Below are positions 27,398 to 38,898 of a DNA stretch of 64,000 nucleotides, piece after piece; position 1 is the first letter of the stretch; every line of letters starts with the position of its first letter. The stretch comes from Achromobacter spanius (GTDB lineage: Bacteria; Pseudomonadota; Gammaproteobacteria; Burkholderiales; Burkholderiaceae_B). The stretch covers positions 6,138,001-6,202,000 of the forward strand of contig NZ_CP025030.1 of the NCBI RefSeq assembly GCF_002812705.1, in the 5' to 3' direction. The notes below the pieces were generated by a model that did not search any database, was not told the DNA's origin, and saw only the letters and a list, made by a program, of their open reading frames with translations. Position numbers and translations under genes: made by a program.

Positions 27398-28327
27398 ATG
27401 ACCGATCAGCTGAAAAAATACCTTACCGAAGACCGCAGCGTCCGCATCCAGGCCGTGCGCCTGGACGCGACCTGGAAGGCCGTCCAGGCCAACCATGACT
27501 ATCCGCCCGCCATTACACACCTGCTGGGCGAACTGGTCGCCGCGTCCACCCTGCTTGCCGCCAACATCAAATTTGATGGCTCGCTGGTGCTGCAGATCCA
27601 GGGCGACGGCCCCATCGCCTTGCTGGTGGTGGAATGTCGTTCCGACTTGAGCCTGCGCGCCACCGTCAAGGTGCGCGAAGGCCACGAAGTGCCTGCCGAC
27701 GGCACCATGCAAAGCCTGCTTAACCCGGGCGGCAACGGCCGCTTCATCGTGGTGCTGGACCCGCAGCGCAAGCTGCCCGGCCAGCAAACCTACCAGGGCA
27801 TCGTCCCGCTGGAAGGCGAGACGGTGGCGCAGGCGCTGCAGCACTACATGAAGGCTTCCGAACAGCTCGACACGCGCTTGTGGCTGGCCGCCGACGCCGA
27901 CCATGCCGCGGGCATGCTCGTGCAGCGCCTGCCTTTCCACGGCGGCACCGATGCGCCGCTGTTGACGGAGCAAGCGGCGGCCGACACCTGGGATCGCGTC
28001 GTGGCATTGGCCAGCACGCTCAAGCGCGACGAAGTGCTGGAAGCCGACATCGACACGTTGATCCATCGCCTGTTCTGGGAAGACACCCTGCTGGCATTCG
28101 ACCCGGTAGCCGTGCGCTGGCATTGCCCTTGCACGCGCGAGCGCGTGGCCAGCATGCTGCGTTCGCTGGGCGAAGAGGAAGTCAACAGCGTCCTGGCCGA
28201 GCGCGGCCAGGTCGATGTGTCCTGCGACTTCTGCGGCAAGCCGTACAAGTTCGATGCCGTCGACTGCGCCACGCTGTTCTCGCCCAACCAACCCCCGGCC
28301 GACGACGCGCCTCCCACGGTGCACTGA
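27398..28327 (+). CDS. hslO: Redox-regulated molecular chaperone Hsp33
   Basis: This 309-residue cytoplasmic holdase chaperone is switched on by oxidation. The zinc-binding cysteine pairs are visible near the C-terminus: WHCPCTRERV and then CDFCGKPYKFD, the CxC and CxxC pattern of Hsp33. The N-terminal half matches the family (LLAANIKFDGSLVLQIQGDG). Length is usual for the family. Confidence 0.96.
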   Translation: MTDQLKKYLTEDRSVRIQAVRLDATWKAVQANHDYPPAITHLLGELVAASTLLAANIKFDGSLVLQIQGDGPIALLVVECRSDLSLRATVKVREGHEVPADGTMQSLLNPGGNGRFIVVLDPQRKLPGQQTYQGIVPLEGETVAQALQHYMKASEQLDTRLWLAADADHAAGMLVQRLPFHGGTDAPLLTEQAAADTWDRVVALASTLKRDEVLEADIDTLIHRLFWEDTLLAFDPVAVRWHCPCTRERVASMLRSLGEEEVNSVLAERGQVDVSCDFCGKPYKFDAVDCATLFSPNQPPADDAPPTVH

Positions 28328-28392
28328 TAGTGCCGAGTCCCGCCACGCGGGACGTTTCCATCACACCGGATTGTCCGTATCGACAGGCGGTC

Positions 28393-29145
28393 ATGCCCGC
28401 GCCACACTGCGCAGCCATGACCGCCTTTTTCTTTGCGCCGCGTCAGCGCGGCACCGCCTCCATTGAATTCGCCGTGGCTGGCGCCATGGTGTTGCTGCTG
28501 GGCCTGCTGGGCGTGGAGGCCGCACGCTGGCAGGCCGTGCGCCACATGGCGCACGTAGCGCTGATGGAGGCGGCGCGCGCGGGGGCGACCGCCCACGGCG
28601 ACCCCATCCCCATGCGCGACGCCTTTCTGCAAGGTCTGTTGCCCTTGCATGCCAGCGCCCAGGGCGAAGCAGGCGCCTGGCGGCAACTGGCGCGCGTGCA
28701 CGCTGAGCGCGTTGCGTCCGCAGACCTGACGCCATGGCGCATTGAAGTGCTGCGGCCCGACGCCCGCGCCTTTCGCGAGCATCGCCGCGCCGGGCTGAAT
28801 GTGCCCGCGGCGCCAGGCCGGCGTGCCATCGACAATGATTACCAGGATCTGCAACACGCGCGCAGGCCCCCACGGCCCGGTGGCCCCAGCATTTTTGAAG
28901 CCAACACCTTGGCGCTGCGCCTGACCTATCTGCACAAGCCGTGGCTGGCGCCCGTGCGCGCCGTATTGGCAACGCTGGGCCGCAACGATGTCAGCTACGC
29001 GGGCGTGGCCCGCCAGCATGGCTTGCTGCCGATTCAGATTGAACTGGAAATAGAAATGCACTCACATCCCGTCGATTGGACGGGAAGCGGGCAATACCCT
29101 GCGGAGATCGTGGCGGGCGCATGCCGCAAGGCCCGCTGCCACTGA
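28393..29145 (+). CDS. Orphan TadE-like pilus assembly protein
   Basis: This protein of about 250 residues begins with RQRGTASIEFAVAGAMVLLL, the TadE/TadG pattern: a short basic start, a conserved Glu, and one membrane helix. A long extracytoplasmic part follows. TadE-like minor pseudopilins are normally encoded in tad clusters, but none of those genes is present here. The start may be ATG 28393 or ATG 28417; neither has a strong ribosome-binding site. It is convergent with ftsB, with an 8-bp gap. Confidence 0.7.
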   Translation: MPAPHCAAMTAFFFAPRQRGTASIEFAVAGAMVLLLGLLGVEAARWQAVRHMAHVALMEAARAGATAHGDPIPMRDAFLQGLLPLHASAQGEAGAWRQLARVHAERVASADLTPWRIEVLRPDARAFREHRRAGLNVPAAPGRRAIDNDYQDLQHARRPPRPGGPSIFEANTLALRLTYLHKPWLAPVRAVLATLGRNDVSYAGVARQHGLLPIQIELEIEMHSHPVDWTGSGQYPAEIVAGACRKARCH

Positions 29146-29153
29146 CAGTGGTG

Positions 29154-29555
29154 TCAGTGTCTTGGGGGAGTGCCTGCCGCGTTGACAGGTGGCTTGGCGG
29201 CCGCCGCGCTGCCGCGCGCGGGCGTCGCCGGCTTGGCGGCTGCGCCGGTCGCCACCGAGGCGCCGACGGCGGGCGGCGGCACATTCTGCGGCAGAACGTG
29301 AACGAACACTTCACCTTCGCGCATCATGCCCAGTTCACCGCGCGCACGCTCTTCGATGGCCCCGGTGCCCCCTTCAAGATCGCGCACTTCAGCTTCCAGC
29401 GCCGAATTGCGCGCGCGCAGGCCTTCATTGGTCTCGCGCTGCTCGGCCACTTGGCGTTGCAGATCCCAGACCTTGAACCAGCCTCCCTTACCCAGCCACA
29501 GCGGATATTGGATCAAGCCGACCAGCACGAACAGCACCAGGAACAACAGGCGCAT
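29154..29555 (-). CDS. ftsB: Cell division protein FtsB
   Basis: This 133-residue inner membrane protein of the divisome has one N-terminal helix ([20 protein letters not shown]), the family pattern [16 protein letters not shown] and a coiled coil ([20 protein letters not shown]). With FtsL and FtsQ it recruits and activates the septal synthase. The C-terminal roughly 35 residues are an Ala/Pro-rich extension, longer than in E. coli. It follows eno, the usual order. Confidence 0.93.
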   Translation of the reverse strand: MRLLFLVLFVLVGLIQYPLWLGKGGWFKVWDLQRQVAEQRETNEGLRARNSALEAEVRDLEGGTGAIEERARGELGMMREGEVFVHVLPQNVPPPAVGASVATGAAAKPATPARGSAAAAKPPVNAAGTPPRH

Positions 29556-29626
29556 ACGCGAGAACCCTCAGAGCAGTCGTGGCGCGGATGCGGTGGCGGC
29601 GCCAGGCGCTGCCACCGCGCTTCCCA

Positions 29627-31202
<1,576 letters not shown>

Positions 31203-31402
31203 GGGGTTCCTTCAGAGCAGTGGCGTTGAAAGGGGGACGCCGGATACGGCAAAGCCGCCAGTGTCGCCCAAGGCGGTCTGGCGACGCATATCCGATGCTA
31301 ATTGGTTGTATCCGAAAGCAGCGCCGCCGCATAGGGCGGCGCTGGGGGACAGGGCCGCGGCCCCGAGGATCCGCTTACGGAACTCGAGACCGCGAACCCG
31401 CA
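31203..31402 (-). other. Spacer between pyrG and the DUF1330 gene
   Basis: This 200-bp gap has no credible gene. On the minus strand it carries a GC-rich hairpin with arms AGCGCCGCC and GGCGGCGCT (about 31328-31350). kdsA, which sits here in several betaproteobacteria, is absent. Confidence 0.5.
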
Positions 31403-33105
<1,703 letters not shown>

Positions 33106-33273
33106 GCCGGGAGGCGGAAGTTATTTGGGTTTTCCCCTAGCGATGACGAGTAACATTTGGCAGCACTCAAATAGTCCCCGCGGCACGGCGCTTGCACGTG
33201 GGCTGACAGCGCCGTGATATGTTCGATCCCTAATTTTCAGCTGCTGTTTTTTCTCAACACTCGTCCCTCGCCG

Positions 33274-34263
33274 ATGATCCCTTCCGCCCGATCCCCCACC
33301 TCGCTTGCCTGGCGCCTGGCGCTTGTCGCCATCATCGTGCGCCTGGTCTACGCCGCGCTGGTGCAAAGCTACACGATGCTGGGCCTGCCCCAGTCCGAAC
33401 AGATGCGCGAGATGTATGGCCAGCCTCAGTATCTGATGCCGATGCTGACCAACATCTTGGCGTCCGCCGTCATGGTCGCGCTGACGGTATGGGGCACGAT
33501 GCACGGCTGGCTGCGCCGCCACGACACCACTGCGGTGGACGAACCGCGCAAGCTGTTCGGCACCTTCATCGCCTTGCAGTTGATCTATACCCTGATGGTT
33601 TCGGCCGCCACCGCCTACCTGCATAACGTCGGAATGCTGTTCATCATGGCGCAACGCGACGCGCTGACCGAGCGGTTCGGCATCGACCTGGCCGGGCAGT
33701 TCCTGGCCATGGGCGTGCTCTTCCGGATCGTGGCCATCGTGTTGGAAATCCTTGGCATGTTCCTGGCGGTGCGCATCGCCGCCTGGACAGTGCAACGCAC
33801 GGGGCCCGCGGGCGCGCCCGCCTACGATCGGCGCCACGCGGCCTGGAACACCGGCCTGACCGTGCTGGCCTGGCAGTTGACCGTATCGATCGCCCTGGGC
33901 GGCTACCTGCAAATGATGTTTCTGAATGCCGACTGGCCGTCTTTCGTGTTGGGATACCTGGTCCTGCCCGCGCTGCTGTTGGTGCTGTGCACGCTGGTTT
34001 GCCTGAACATCCTGCCGCGCCAACTGGGCGCAGTGGGGCCGGGGCGGGCTGTGGTCCACGGCACGATTGTGTTCTGGCTGGCGCAGGCGGCAGGCATCGG
34101 CATCGCCTACCTGGCCATCCAGTCGATGAGCTGGAGCCAACTGATACGCGCGGCGCAATCCATCGGCGCGGCCGTGGCGGCACTGGCAATCTATGCCGCG
34201 CTGTTGGCCTTGGGATGCATCCTCGGCAAGCTGGCGCTGTATCGCCGCGCCCACGCCACGTAG
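33274..34263 (+). CDS. Unrecognised polytopic membrane protein
   Basis: I do not recognise this protein of about 329 residues. It has about eight hydrophobic segments spaced through its length (for example SLAWRLALVAIIVRLVYAAL, NILASAVMVALTVWG, LVLPALLLVLCTLVCLNIL, AAVAALAIYAALLALGCILG). A signal-like run precedes the loop QSEQMREMYGQPQYLMPM. I chose ATG 33274; a GTG at 33214 is also in frame and neither has a clear ribosome-binding site. Palindromic element C1 begins 5 bp after its stop. Confidence 0.65.
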   Translation: MIPSARSPTSLAWRLALVAIIVRLVYAALVQSYTMLGLPQSEQMREMYGQPQYLMPMLTNILASAVMVALTVWGTMHGWLRRHDTTAVDEPRKLFGTFIALQLIYTLMVSAATAYLHNVGMLFIMAQRDALTERFGIDLAGQFLAMGVLFRIVAIVLEILGMFLAVRIAAWTVQRTGPAGAPAYDRRHAAWNTGLTVLAWQLTVSIALGGYLQMMFLNADWPSFVLGYLVLPALLLVLCTLVCLNILPRQLGAVGPGRAVVHGTIVFWLAQAAGIGIAYLAIQSMSWSQLIRAAQSIGAAVAALAIYAALLALGCILGKLALYRRAHAT

Positions 34264-34267
34264 GCTC

Positions 34268-34518
34268 GTAGGATGGGTGAAGCGCGCACGGCTGGGGACC
34301 AGTGAATTGCCACATGCCGCGCGCAACCCATCGGGCGGTGCGGCGTTCTTGCGGTGGGACGGTGCGGCTTTCTTGCGATGAGGCGGTGCGGCGTTCTTGC
34401 GATGAGGCGGTGCGACTTTCTTGCCTTGGGCCGCTGAAGTGCCGCCGTTGCTTGATGGGTTGCGCGCGTTGGGCTGTTTCTTTCTTGCCATGGGCCTGCC
34501 GCGCTACACCCATCCTAC
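34268..34518. repeat. Nested palindromic element C1 (first of three in tandem)
   Basis: Outer arms GTAGGATGGGTG (34268-34279) and CACCCATCCTAC (34507-34518); inner arms GCGCGCAACCCATC (about 34319-34332) and GATGGGTTGCGCGC (34454-34467). It starts five bases after the stop codon of the upstream membrane protein gene. The core contains a 24-bp tandem repeat. Confidence 0.85.
34337..34432. repeat. 24-bp tandem repeat, four units, in core of element C1
   Basis: Units at 34337-34360, 34361-34384, 34385-34408 and 34409-34432 follow the pattern GGTGCGGCGTTCTTGCGATG with a variable end. Units 2 and 3 differ at one base. The neighbouring copies C2 and C3 have only one such unit. Confidence 0.9.
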
Positions 34519-34664
34519 GGGCGCACGCAACGTCCGATCGTAGGATGGGTGAAGCGCGCGCGGCTGGGGGCCAGTGAATTGCCGCATGCCGCGCGTAACC
34601 CATCGGGCGATGCGACGTTCTTGCAATGGGCCGCTGAAGTGCCGCCGTTGCTTGATGGGTTGCG

Positions 34665-34670
34665 CGCGTT
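34665..34670. repeat. Target site duplication, left copy (CGCGTT)
   Basis: CGCGTT directly precedes the left end of the insertion sequence and recurs directly after the right end at 35956-35961. Confidence 0.85.
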
Positions 34671-34720
34671 TGTATGGCCCGGGGACATGGGTAACGGGTG
34701 TTCGGGGACATAGGTAACAC
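34671..34720 (+). repeat. Left inverted end of the insertion sequence
   Basis: Begins TGTATGGCCCGGGGACATGG and carries a second related word, TGTTCGGGGACATAGGTAAC, 29 bp in. Confidence 0.88.
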
Positions 34721-34758
34721 TTCTAGCATCACGGTATGGTCGTTTTTAGGAGCGAGCG

Positions 34759-35892
34759 ATGCCGTGGAAGGAGTCAAGCCTTATGTCCTGCCGAATGGAG
34801 TTCGTTCAGCTTGCCCTGCAACCGGGCAGCAATGTGCGGGAGCTTTGCCGGCGTTTCGATATCAGCGCCAAGACCGCATACAAGTGGTTGGGCCGCTACG
34901 AGCAGAACGGCCAGGCTGGGTTGCAAGATCTGTCTCGCAGACCAGGCAATAGTCCTGGGCGCACGTGTGAGCAAATCGAAGCGCAGGTGATCGACCTGCA
35001 CAAGCGTTACCCGTACTGGGGGCCTCGCAAGTTGCGGGCGCTGCTTGGGCCGACTACGGCGCCCGCGCCCAGTACCATCTCGGCAATTTTGCGACGACAT
35101 GGCTATCGGGTCCAAGGCGAGGACTCGAACGTCGGGCTGGCGAACCAGCGCTTTGAGCATGAGGCGCCAAACCTGTTGTGGCAGATGGACTTCAAGGGGC
35201 ACTTTGCCCTGACAGACGCGCGTCAGGGACGGTGCCATCCGCTGACGCTATTGGACGATCACTCACGCTACGCCCTGTGCATCCAGGCTTGTGGCGATGA
35301 GCGCAGCAAAACTGTGCAGCAGCACCTGAAGGCCGTATTTCGCCGTTACGGATTGCCCGAACGGATCACCGCGGACAACGGCCCATCCTGGGCATCGGTG
35401 CGCGGCCTGGGGCTGACAGGCCTGGAGGTTTGGCTCATGCGGCTGGGTGTGCGTATCAGCCACAGTCGCCCTCATCATCCGCAAACCCAAGGCAAGCTAG
35501 AACGCCTGCATCGAACGCTCAAGCGCGAGTTGATCCAGGCCCGGGGGTTTAGCAGTCTGCTGGACTGCCAGCAAGCCATGGATCAGTGGCGTGAACAGTA
35601 CAACCACGTCCGGCCCCACCAGGCGTTGGGGCAGATGCCGCCCCTGTCGAGATATAGACCTAGCCCTCGTCGCTATCCTGCCTCGTTGCCTCCGATCGAA
35701 TACGAGCCGGGCGATCGAGTGCTCAAGGTCAGGACCAAAGGGCAGATCATTGTGAACGGACGCGTCGTCTTCGTCGGAGAGGGAATGGCGGGTCTGCCTG
35801 TCGCGGTCAGACCCTCCTCGCAAGACGGCGTGCTTGATGTCGTCTTCCTGTACAAAATTGTTCAACAGATCGACCTCAGAGCACCCCAATAG
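34759..35892 (+). CDS. IS481-family DDE transposase
   Basis: This 377-residue protein has an N-terminal helix-turn-helix (GSNVRELCRRFDISAKTAYK) and an rve integrase core. The three catalytic acids are visible: Asp in NLLWQMDFKGHF, Asp in RITADNGPSW, and Glu in QTQGKLERLHRTLKREL. The C-terminal integrase-associated region contains YNHVRPHQALGQMPP. The frame is intact, with no shift, and the start ATG 34759 follows GAGCGAG. Confidence 0.93.
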   Translation: MPWKESSLMSCRMEFVQLALQPGSNVRELCRRFDISAKTAYKWLGRYEQNGQAGLQDLSRRPGNSPGRTCEQIEAQVIDLHKRYPYWGPRKLRALLGPTTAPAPSTISAILRRHGYRVQGEDSNVGLANQRFEHEAPNLLWQMDFKGHFALTDARQGRCHPLTLLDDHSRYALCIQACGDERSKTVQQHLKAVFRRYGLPERITADNGPSWASVRGLGLTGLEVWLMRLGVRISHSRPHHPQTQGKLERLHRTLKRELIQARGFSSLLDCQQAMDQWREQYNHVRPHQALGQMPPLSRYRPSPRRYPASLPPIEYEPGDRVLKVRTKGQIIVNGRVVFVGEGMAGLPVAVRPSSQDGVLDVVFLYKIVQQIDLRAPQ

Positions 35893-35905
35893 GATAAAAA
35901 CCTAT

Positions 35906-35955
35906 GTGTTACCCATGTCCCCGAACATGTGTCACCCATGTCCCCGGTCCATACA
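35906..35955 (-). repeat. Right inverted end of the insertion sequence
   Basis: Read on the minus strand from 35955 it begins TGTATGGACCGGGGACATGG, matching the left end at 44 of 50 positions. Confidence 0.88.
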
Positions 35956-35961
35956 CGCGTT
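35956..35961. repeat. Target site duplication, right copy (CGCGTT)
   Basis: Second copy of the 6-bp sequence that precedes the left end of the insertion sequence. Confidence 0.85.
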
Positions 35962-36031
35962 GGGCTGTTTCTTTCTTGCCATGGGCCTGGCGCGCTTCAC
36001 CCATCCTACCGGGTGCGCGCAACGTCCGATC

Positions 36032-36210
36032 GTAGGATGGGTGAAGCGCGCGCGGCTGGGGGCCAGTGAATTGCCGCATGCCGCGCGCAACCCATCGGGC
36101 GATGCGGTGTTCTTGCAATGGGCCGTTGACGCGCGACCGTTGCTTGATGGGTTGCGCGCGGTTCACGCCTGTTTGTTTCTGGCGTTCCTGCCGCGCTTCA
36201 CCCATCCTAC
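36032..36210. repeat. Nested palindromic element C3 (third in tandem)
   Basis: Outer arms GTAGGATGGGTG (36032-36043) and CACCCATCCTAC (36199-36210). It is separated from C2 by a 22-bp spacer ending CAACGTCCGATC, which also separates C1 from C2. The stop codon of the convergent peptidase gene lies 11 bp beyond its right end. Confidence 0.85.
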
Positions 36211-36221
36211 GTGGGTCGTGG

Positions 36222-38018
36222 CTATGCGTTCAGCAGCGCCGTGCTGCGTTCCAGCCACGCCAACGCTTCGCCTTCCACCAAAGGTGACAGGCGGTCGAAG
36301 ACCGTCTTGTGATAATCGTTCAGCCAGGCGATCTCGTCGGCGCGCAGCAGCGATACTTCGATGCAGCGCGTGTCGATCGGGCACAGCGTCAAGGTTTCAA
36401 AGCACAGGAATTCGCCCAGCTCGGACGTCAGCCAACTGCGGTTGGCGACCAGGTTTTCGATGCGCACGCCCCAACGGCCCGGGCGGTAGATGCCCGGTTC
36501 GTTCGACGTGATCATGCCCGGCTCCATCGCCGTATGCGGCCCCGGCATGGCGCGGTAGGAAATCACCTGCGGGCCTTCGTGCACATTCAGGAAGTAGCCC
36601 ACGCCGTGGCCGGTGCCATGGCCGTATTCCGCACCGCCTTCCCAGATGGGGGCACGCGCAATCGCATCCAGCATGGGCGACGGCGTGCCGCGCGGGAAGG
36701 ACGCGCGCGACAGCGCGATCATGCCCTTGAGCACCAGCGTGAAATCCACTTTCTGGTCGGCGCTGGGGGTGCCCACCGCGACCACGCGCGTGATATCCGT
36801 CGTGCCGCCCAGGTACTGGCCGCCCGAGTCGATCAGCAGCAGGCCATCGCCTTCGATGGTGGCGTGCGATTCCGGCGTGGCGCGGTAATGCGGCATGGCG
36901 CCATTGGCATTGAAACCGGCAATGGTGGCGAAGCTGGGGCACACGTAGGCCGGGCGGCGTGCACGGGCGGCGGTGATCTGCTCGTCTATCGTCAGTTCGG
37001 TAATGGTTTCCTTGCCCAGCGCGCCTTCGAACCACGAGAAGAATTCGCACAGCGCCGCGCCGTCCTGCGCCATCGCTTGCCGTACATGGGCCAGTTCGGC
37101 ATCGGTCTTGCGCGACTTCAGCAAGGTCGACGGGTTGATCGCTTCAATGCGCGGCACCGCCGGATCCATGGCATGAAACACTCCGCAGGTGACGCGCGCC
37201 GGATCAATCAGCAGCTTTTGGTCGAGTTCCAGCGAAGCCAGGGCGTCCGCGGCCTGCGCATACGCGGCCACTTCGACGCCATCGGCGGCCAGCGTGGCGC
37301 GCAGTGCGTCGTCGATCTTGCCGTCCGCCACGAACAGCGTGGCGTGGTCCAGGCCGATCAGCGCATGGCCAACGAACACCGGGTTGTAATCCACGTCCGC
37401 GCCGCGCAGGTTCAGCAGCCAGGCGATGTCGTCCACGGTGCAAATGAAATGCACGTCGGCGCCGTGCGCGCGCATGGCGTCACGCACCTGCGCCAGCTTG
37501 TCGGCGCGGGCCACGCAGGCCTCGGGCGCGACGTGTTCATAGATCTTCGCGTCGGGCAGGCCGGCGCGGTCGGTCCAGATGTCGTCCAGCAGGTCCGCGC
37601 GGATTTCCAGCGTGGCGCCGGACGTGGCGGCGGCGGCCGACAAGGCGCGGAACGCCCCCAGGCCCAGCACCTGCCCATCGACGCCGATGACGTCGCCCGC
37701 GCGCGTATTGGCGGCCAGCCAGTCGACATGGCCCGGCGTGGACGCCAGCGCGATCTTCATCAGTTGCACGCCGGTACCGGCCAGTTGCGCCTCGGCCTGC
37801 ACCCAATAGCGACTGTCCACCCACAGGCCGGCGAAGTCGGCCGTGACGACCAGCGTGCCGACCGACCCCGTGAAGCCCGACAGCCAGCGCCGCCCCTGCC
37901 AGCGCGCCGGCAGATACTCGGACAGGTGCGGGTCCGAGGACGGAACGATATAGGCGGACAAACCGCGGCGGCTCATGGCCTGCCGCAATTGGGCGATACG
38001 GGCGTCGGTGCTAGACAT
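36222..38018 (-). CDS. Aminopeptidase P family (M24B) X-Pro aminopeptidase
   Basis: This 598-residue cytoplasmic metallopeptidase removes an N-terminal residue preceding proline. It has two N-terminal creatinase-like domains and a C-terminal pita-bread domain. The metal ligands are visible: both Asp in LLIDSGGQYLGGTTDITRVV, His in GHGTGHGVGYFLNVHEGP, and Glu in ITSNEPGIYRPGRWGVRIEN. Length matches the long, eukaryote-like type rather than E. coli PepP (about 440). It is the last gene of the peptide operon, 14 bp after dppA. Confidence 0.92.
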   Translation of the reverse strand: MSSTDARIAQLRQAMSRRGLSAYIVPSSDPHLSEYLPARWQGRRWLSGFTGSVGTLVVTADFAGLWVDSRYWVQAEAQLAGTGVQLMKIALASTPGHVDWLAANTRAGDVIGVDGQVLGLGAFRALSAAAATSGATLEIRADLLDDIWTDRAGLPDAKIYEHVAPEACVARADKLAQVRDAMRAHGADVHFICTVDDIAWLLNLRGADVDYNPVFVGHALIGLDHATLFVADGKIDDALRATLAADGVEVAAYAQAADALASLELDQKLLIDPARVTCGVFHAMDPAVPRIEAINPSTLLKSRKTDAELAHVRQAMAQDGAALCEFFSWFEGALGKETITELTIDEQITAARARRPAYVCPSFATIAGFNANGAMPHYRATPESHATIEGDGLLLIDSGGQYLGGTTDITRVVAVGTPSADQKVDFTLVLKGMIALSRASFPRGTPSPMLDAIARAPIWEGGAEYGHGTGHGVGYFLNVHEGPQVISYRAMPGPHTAMEPGMITSNEPGIYRPGRWGVRIENLVANRSWLTSELGEFLCFETLTLCPIDTRCIEVSLLRADEIAWLNDYHKTVFDRLSPLVEGEALAWLERSTALLNA

Positions 38019-38032
38019 GGGGGATGGAATCC

Positions 38033-38878
38033 TTAGCGCAACATGAAAGACATGGCGGCCAGGCTGTTCAGCGTGCGGACGGCCGACTGCATGCTATCCA
38101 CGGTGAATCGCAAGGTGACGCCGTCCACGCGTTCCAGCGTGGGCCACATGCAGAACAGGTCGGCCAATGCCGCGCTCTGCGTCTGCAACCGGCATTCTAT
38201 AGGGGCGGCAATGCGGAAAGGAACGGATTTCACCTCGCCGGAAGCGGAGGCCCCTTGCTTCAGCTTGCACACGGCAGTTTCGGCGGCGGCGGCAATGGCA
38301 CGGCGCGATGCCGTCGGCGACAAGGTCACCCCACTGCCCTGGCCATGGGCCACTTTGGTCTGCACCCATTCGGCGCCGGGGAACGTGTCGCGCGTTTCCG
38401 AGATGAACACGTCGTCGCCCGTCGCCAAGATCACCGGCACGCCCATTTCGCCGGCCAGCGCGCCGTACAGGCCCGCTTCACCCAGCTCCATGCCGTTGAT
38501 GAACACGCGCGCGAACGCAAAGCTGTTGATCGTGTGCGCCAGGATGCCTCGGCCTTGCGAGCGCGAGTGGTAGCCGATCATGAAGACGGCGTCGCAGCCC
38601 TCTTCCAGCCCGCCCATCATGCCCAGGTAGCGCGGCTTGCCCAGCACCAGGCGGGCACGCTCGTCCAGACCGTCGGGCAGCAGGTTGCGAAAGCCGCCAT
38701 GCGAGTCATTGACCAGGATCTCGTCGGCGCCGCCCGCGAATGCGCCTTGTACGGCCGCGTTGGCCTCGGCCGTCATCCAGGCGCGGGCGCGCTCGTACTC
38801 GCCATTGCCGGCGCGGACCTGCTCGGGGTGGAAGACGCCGGCGACGCCTTCGATATCGGTGGAAATCAGGATCTTCAT
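38033..38878 (-). CDS. dppA: DppA-type D-aminopeptidase (M55 family)
   Basis: This 281-residue zinc peptidase is related to Bacillus subtilis DppA, which cleaves peptides with N-terminal D-residues such as D-Ala-D-Ala. Starting at ATG 38878 (MKILISTDIEG) the residues Asp8, Glu10, His60, His104 and His115 fall at the positions known for zinc binding and catalysis in DppA (ISTDIEGVAGV, NDSHGG, IGYHSRSQ, LAHT). That supports this start over a longer frame. It lies 20 bp after the P1-family peptidase and 14 bp before the M24B peptidase. Confidence 0.9.
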   Translation of the reverse strand: MKILISTDIEGVAGVFHPEQVRAGNGEYERARAWMTAEANAAVQGAFAGGADEILVNDSHGGFRNLLPDGLDERARLVLGKPRYLGMMGGLEEGCDAVFMIGYHSRSQGRGILAHTINSFAFARVFINGMELGEAGLYGALAGEMGVPVILATGDDVFISETRDTFPGAEWVQTKVAHGQGSGVTLSPTASRRAIAAAAETAVCKLKQGASASGEVKSVPFRIAAPIECRLQTQSAALADLFCMWPTLERVDGVTLRFTVDSMQSAVRTLNSLAAMSFMLR

Positions 38879-38898
38879 GGAATCAGCCTTCAAGGAAT

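Larger units (their letters stand above)
34671..35955 (+). mobile_element. Complete IS481-family insertion sequence, 1285 bp
   Basis: The element has 50-bp imperfect inverted ends (34671-34720 and 35906-35955, 44 of 50 matching, both beginning TGTATGG), one transposase gene filling most of its length, and a 6-bp duplication CGCGTT on each side. Each end contains two spaced copies of GGGGACATGGGTAAC-like sequence. It sits inside palindromic element C2. Intact ends, frame and target duplication indicate a fairly recent and possibly active insertion. Confidence 0.92.
34540..36009. repeat. Nested palindromic element C2, split by an insertion sequence
   Basis: Outer arms GTAGGATGGGTG (34540-34551) and CACCCATCCTAC (35998-36009). 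Removing the insertion sequence (34671-35955) and one 6-bp target copy leaves a 179-bp element, the same length as C3 and closely matching it. Confidence 0.85.

Noticed and set aside
34337..34432. 24-bp repeats resembling a small CRISPR array
   Set aside because: The units are directly adjacent with no spacers and lie inside a palindromic element; no cas genes are present.
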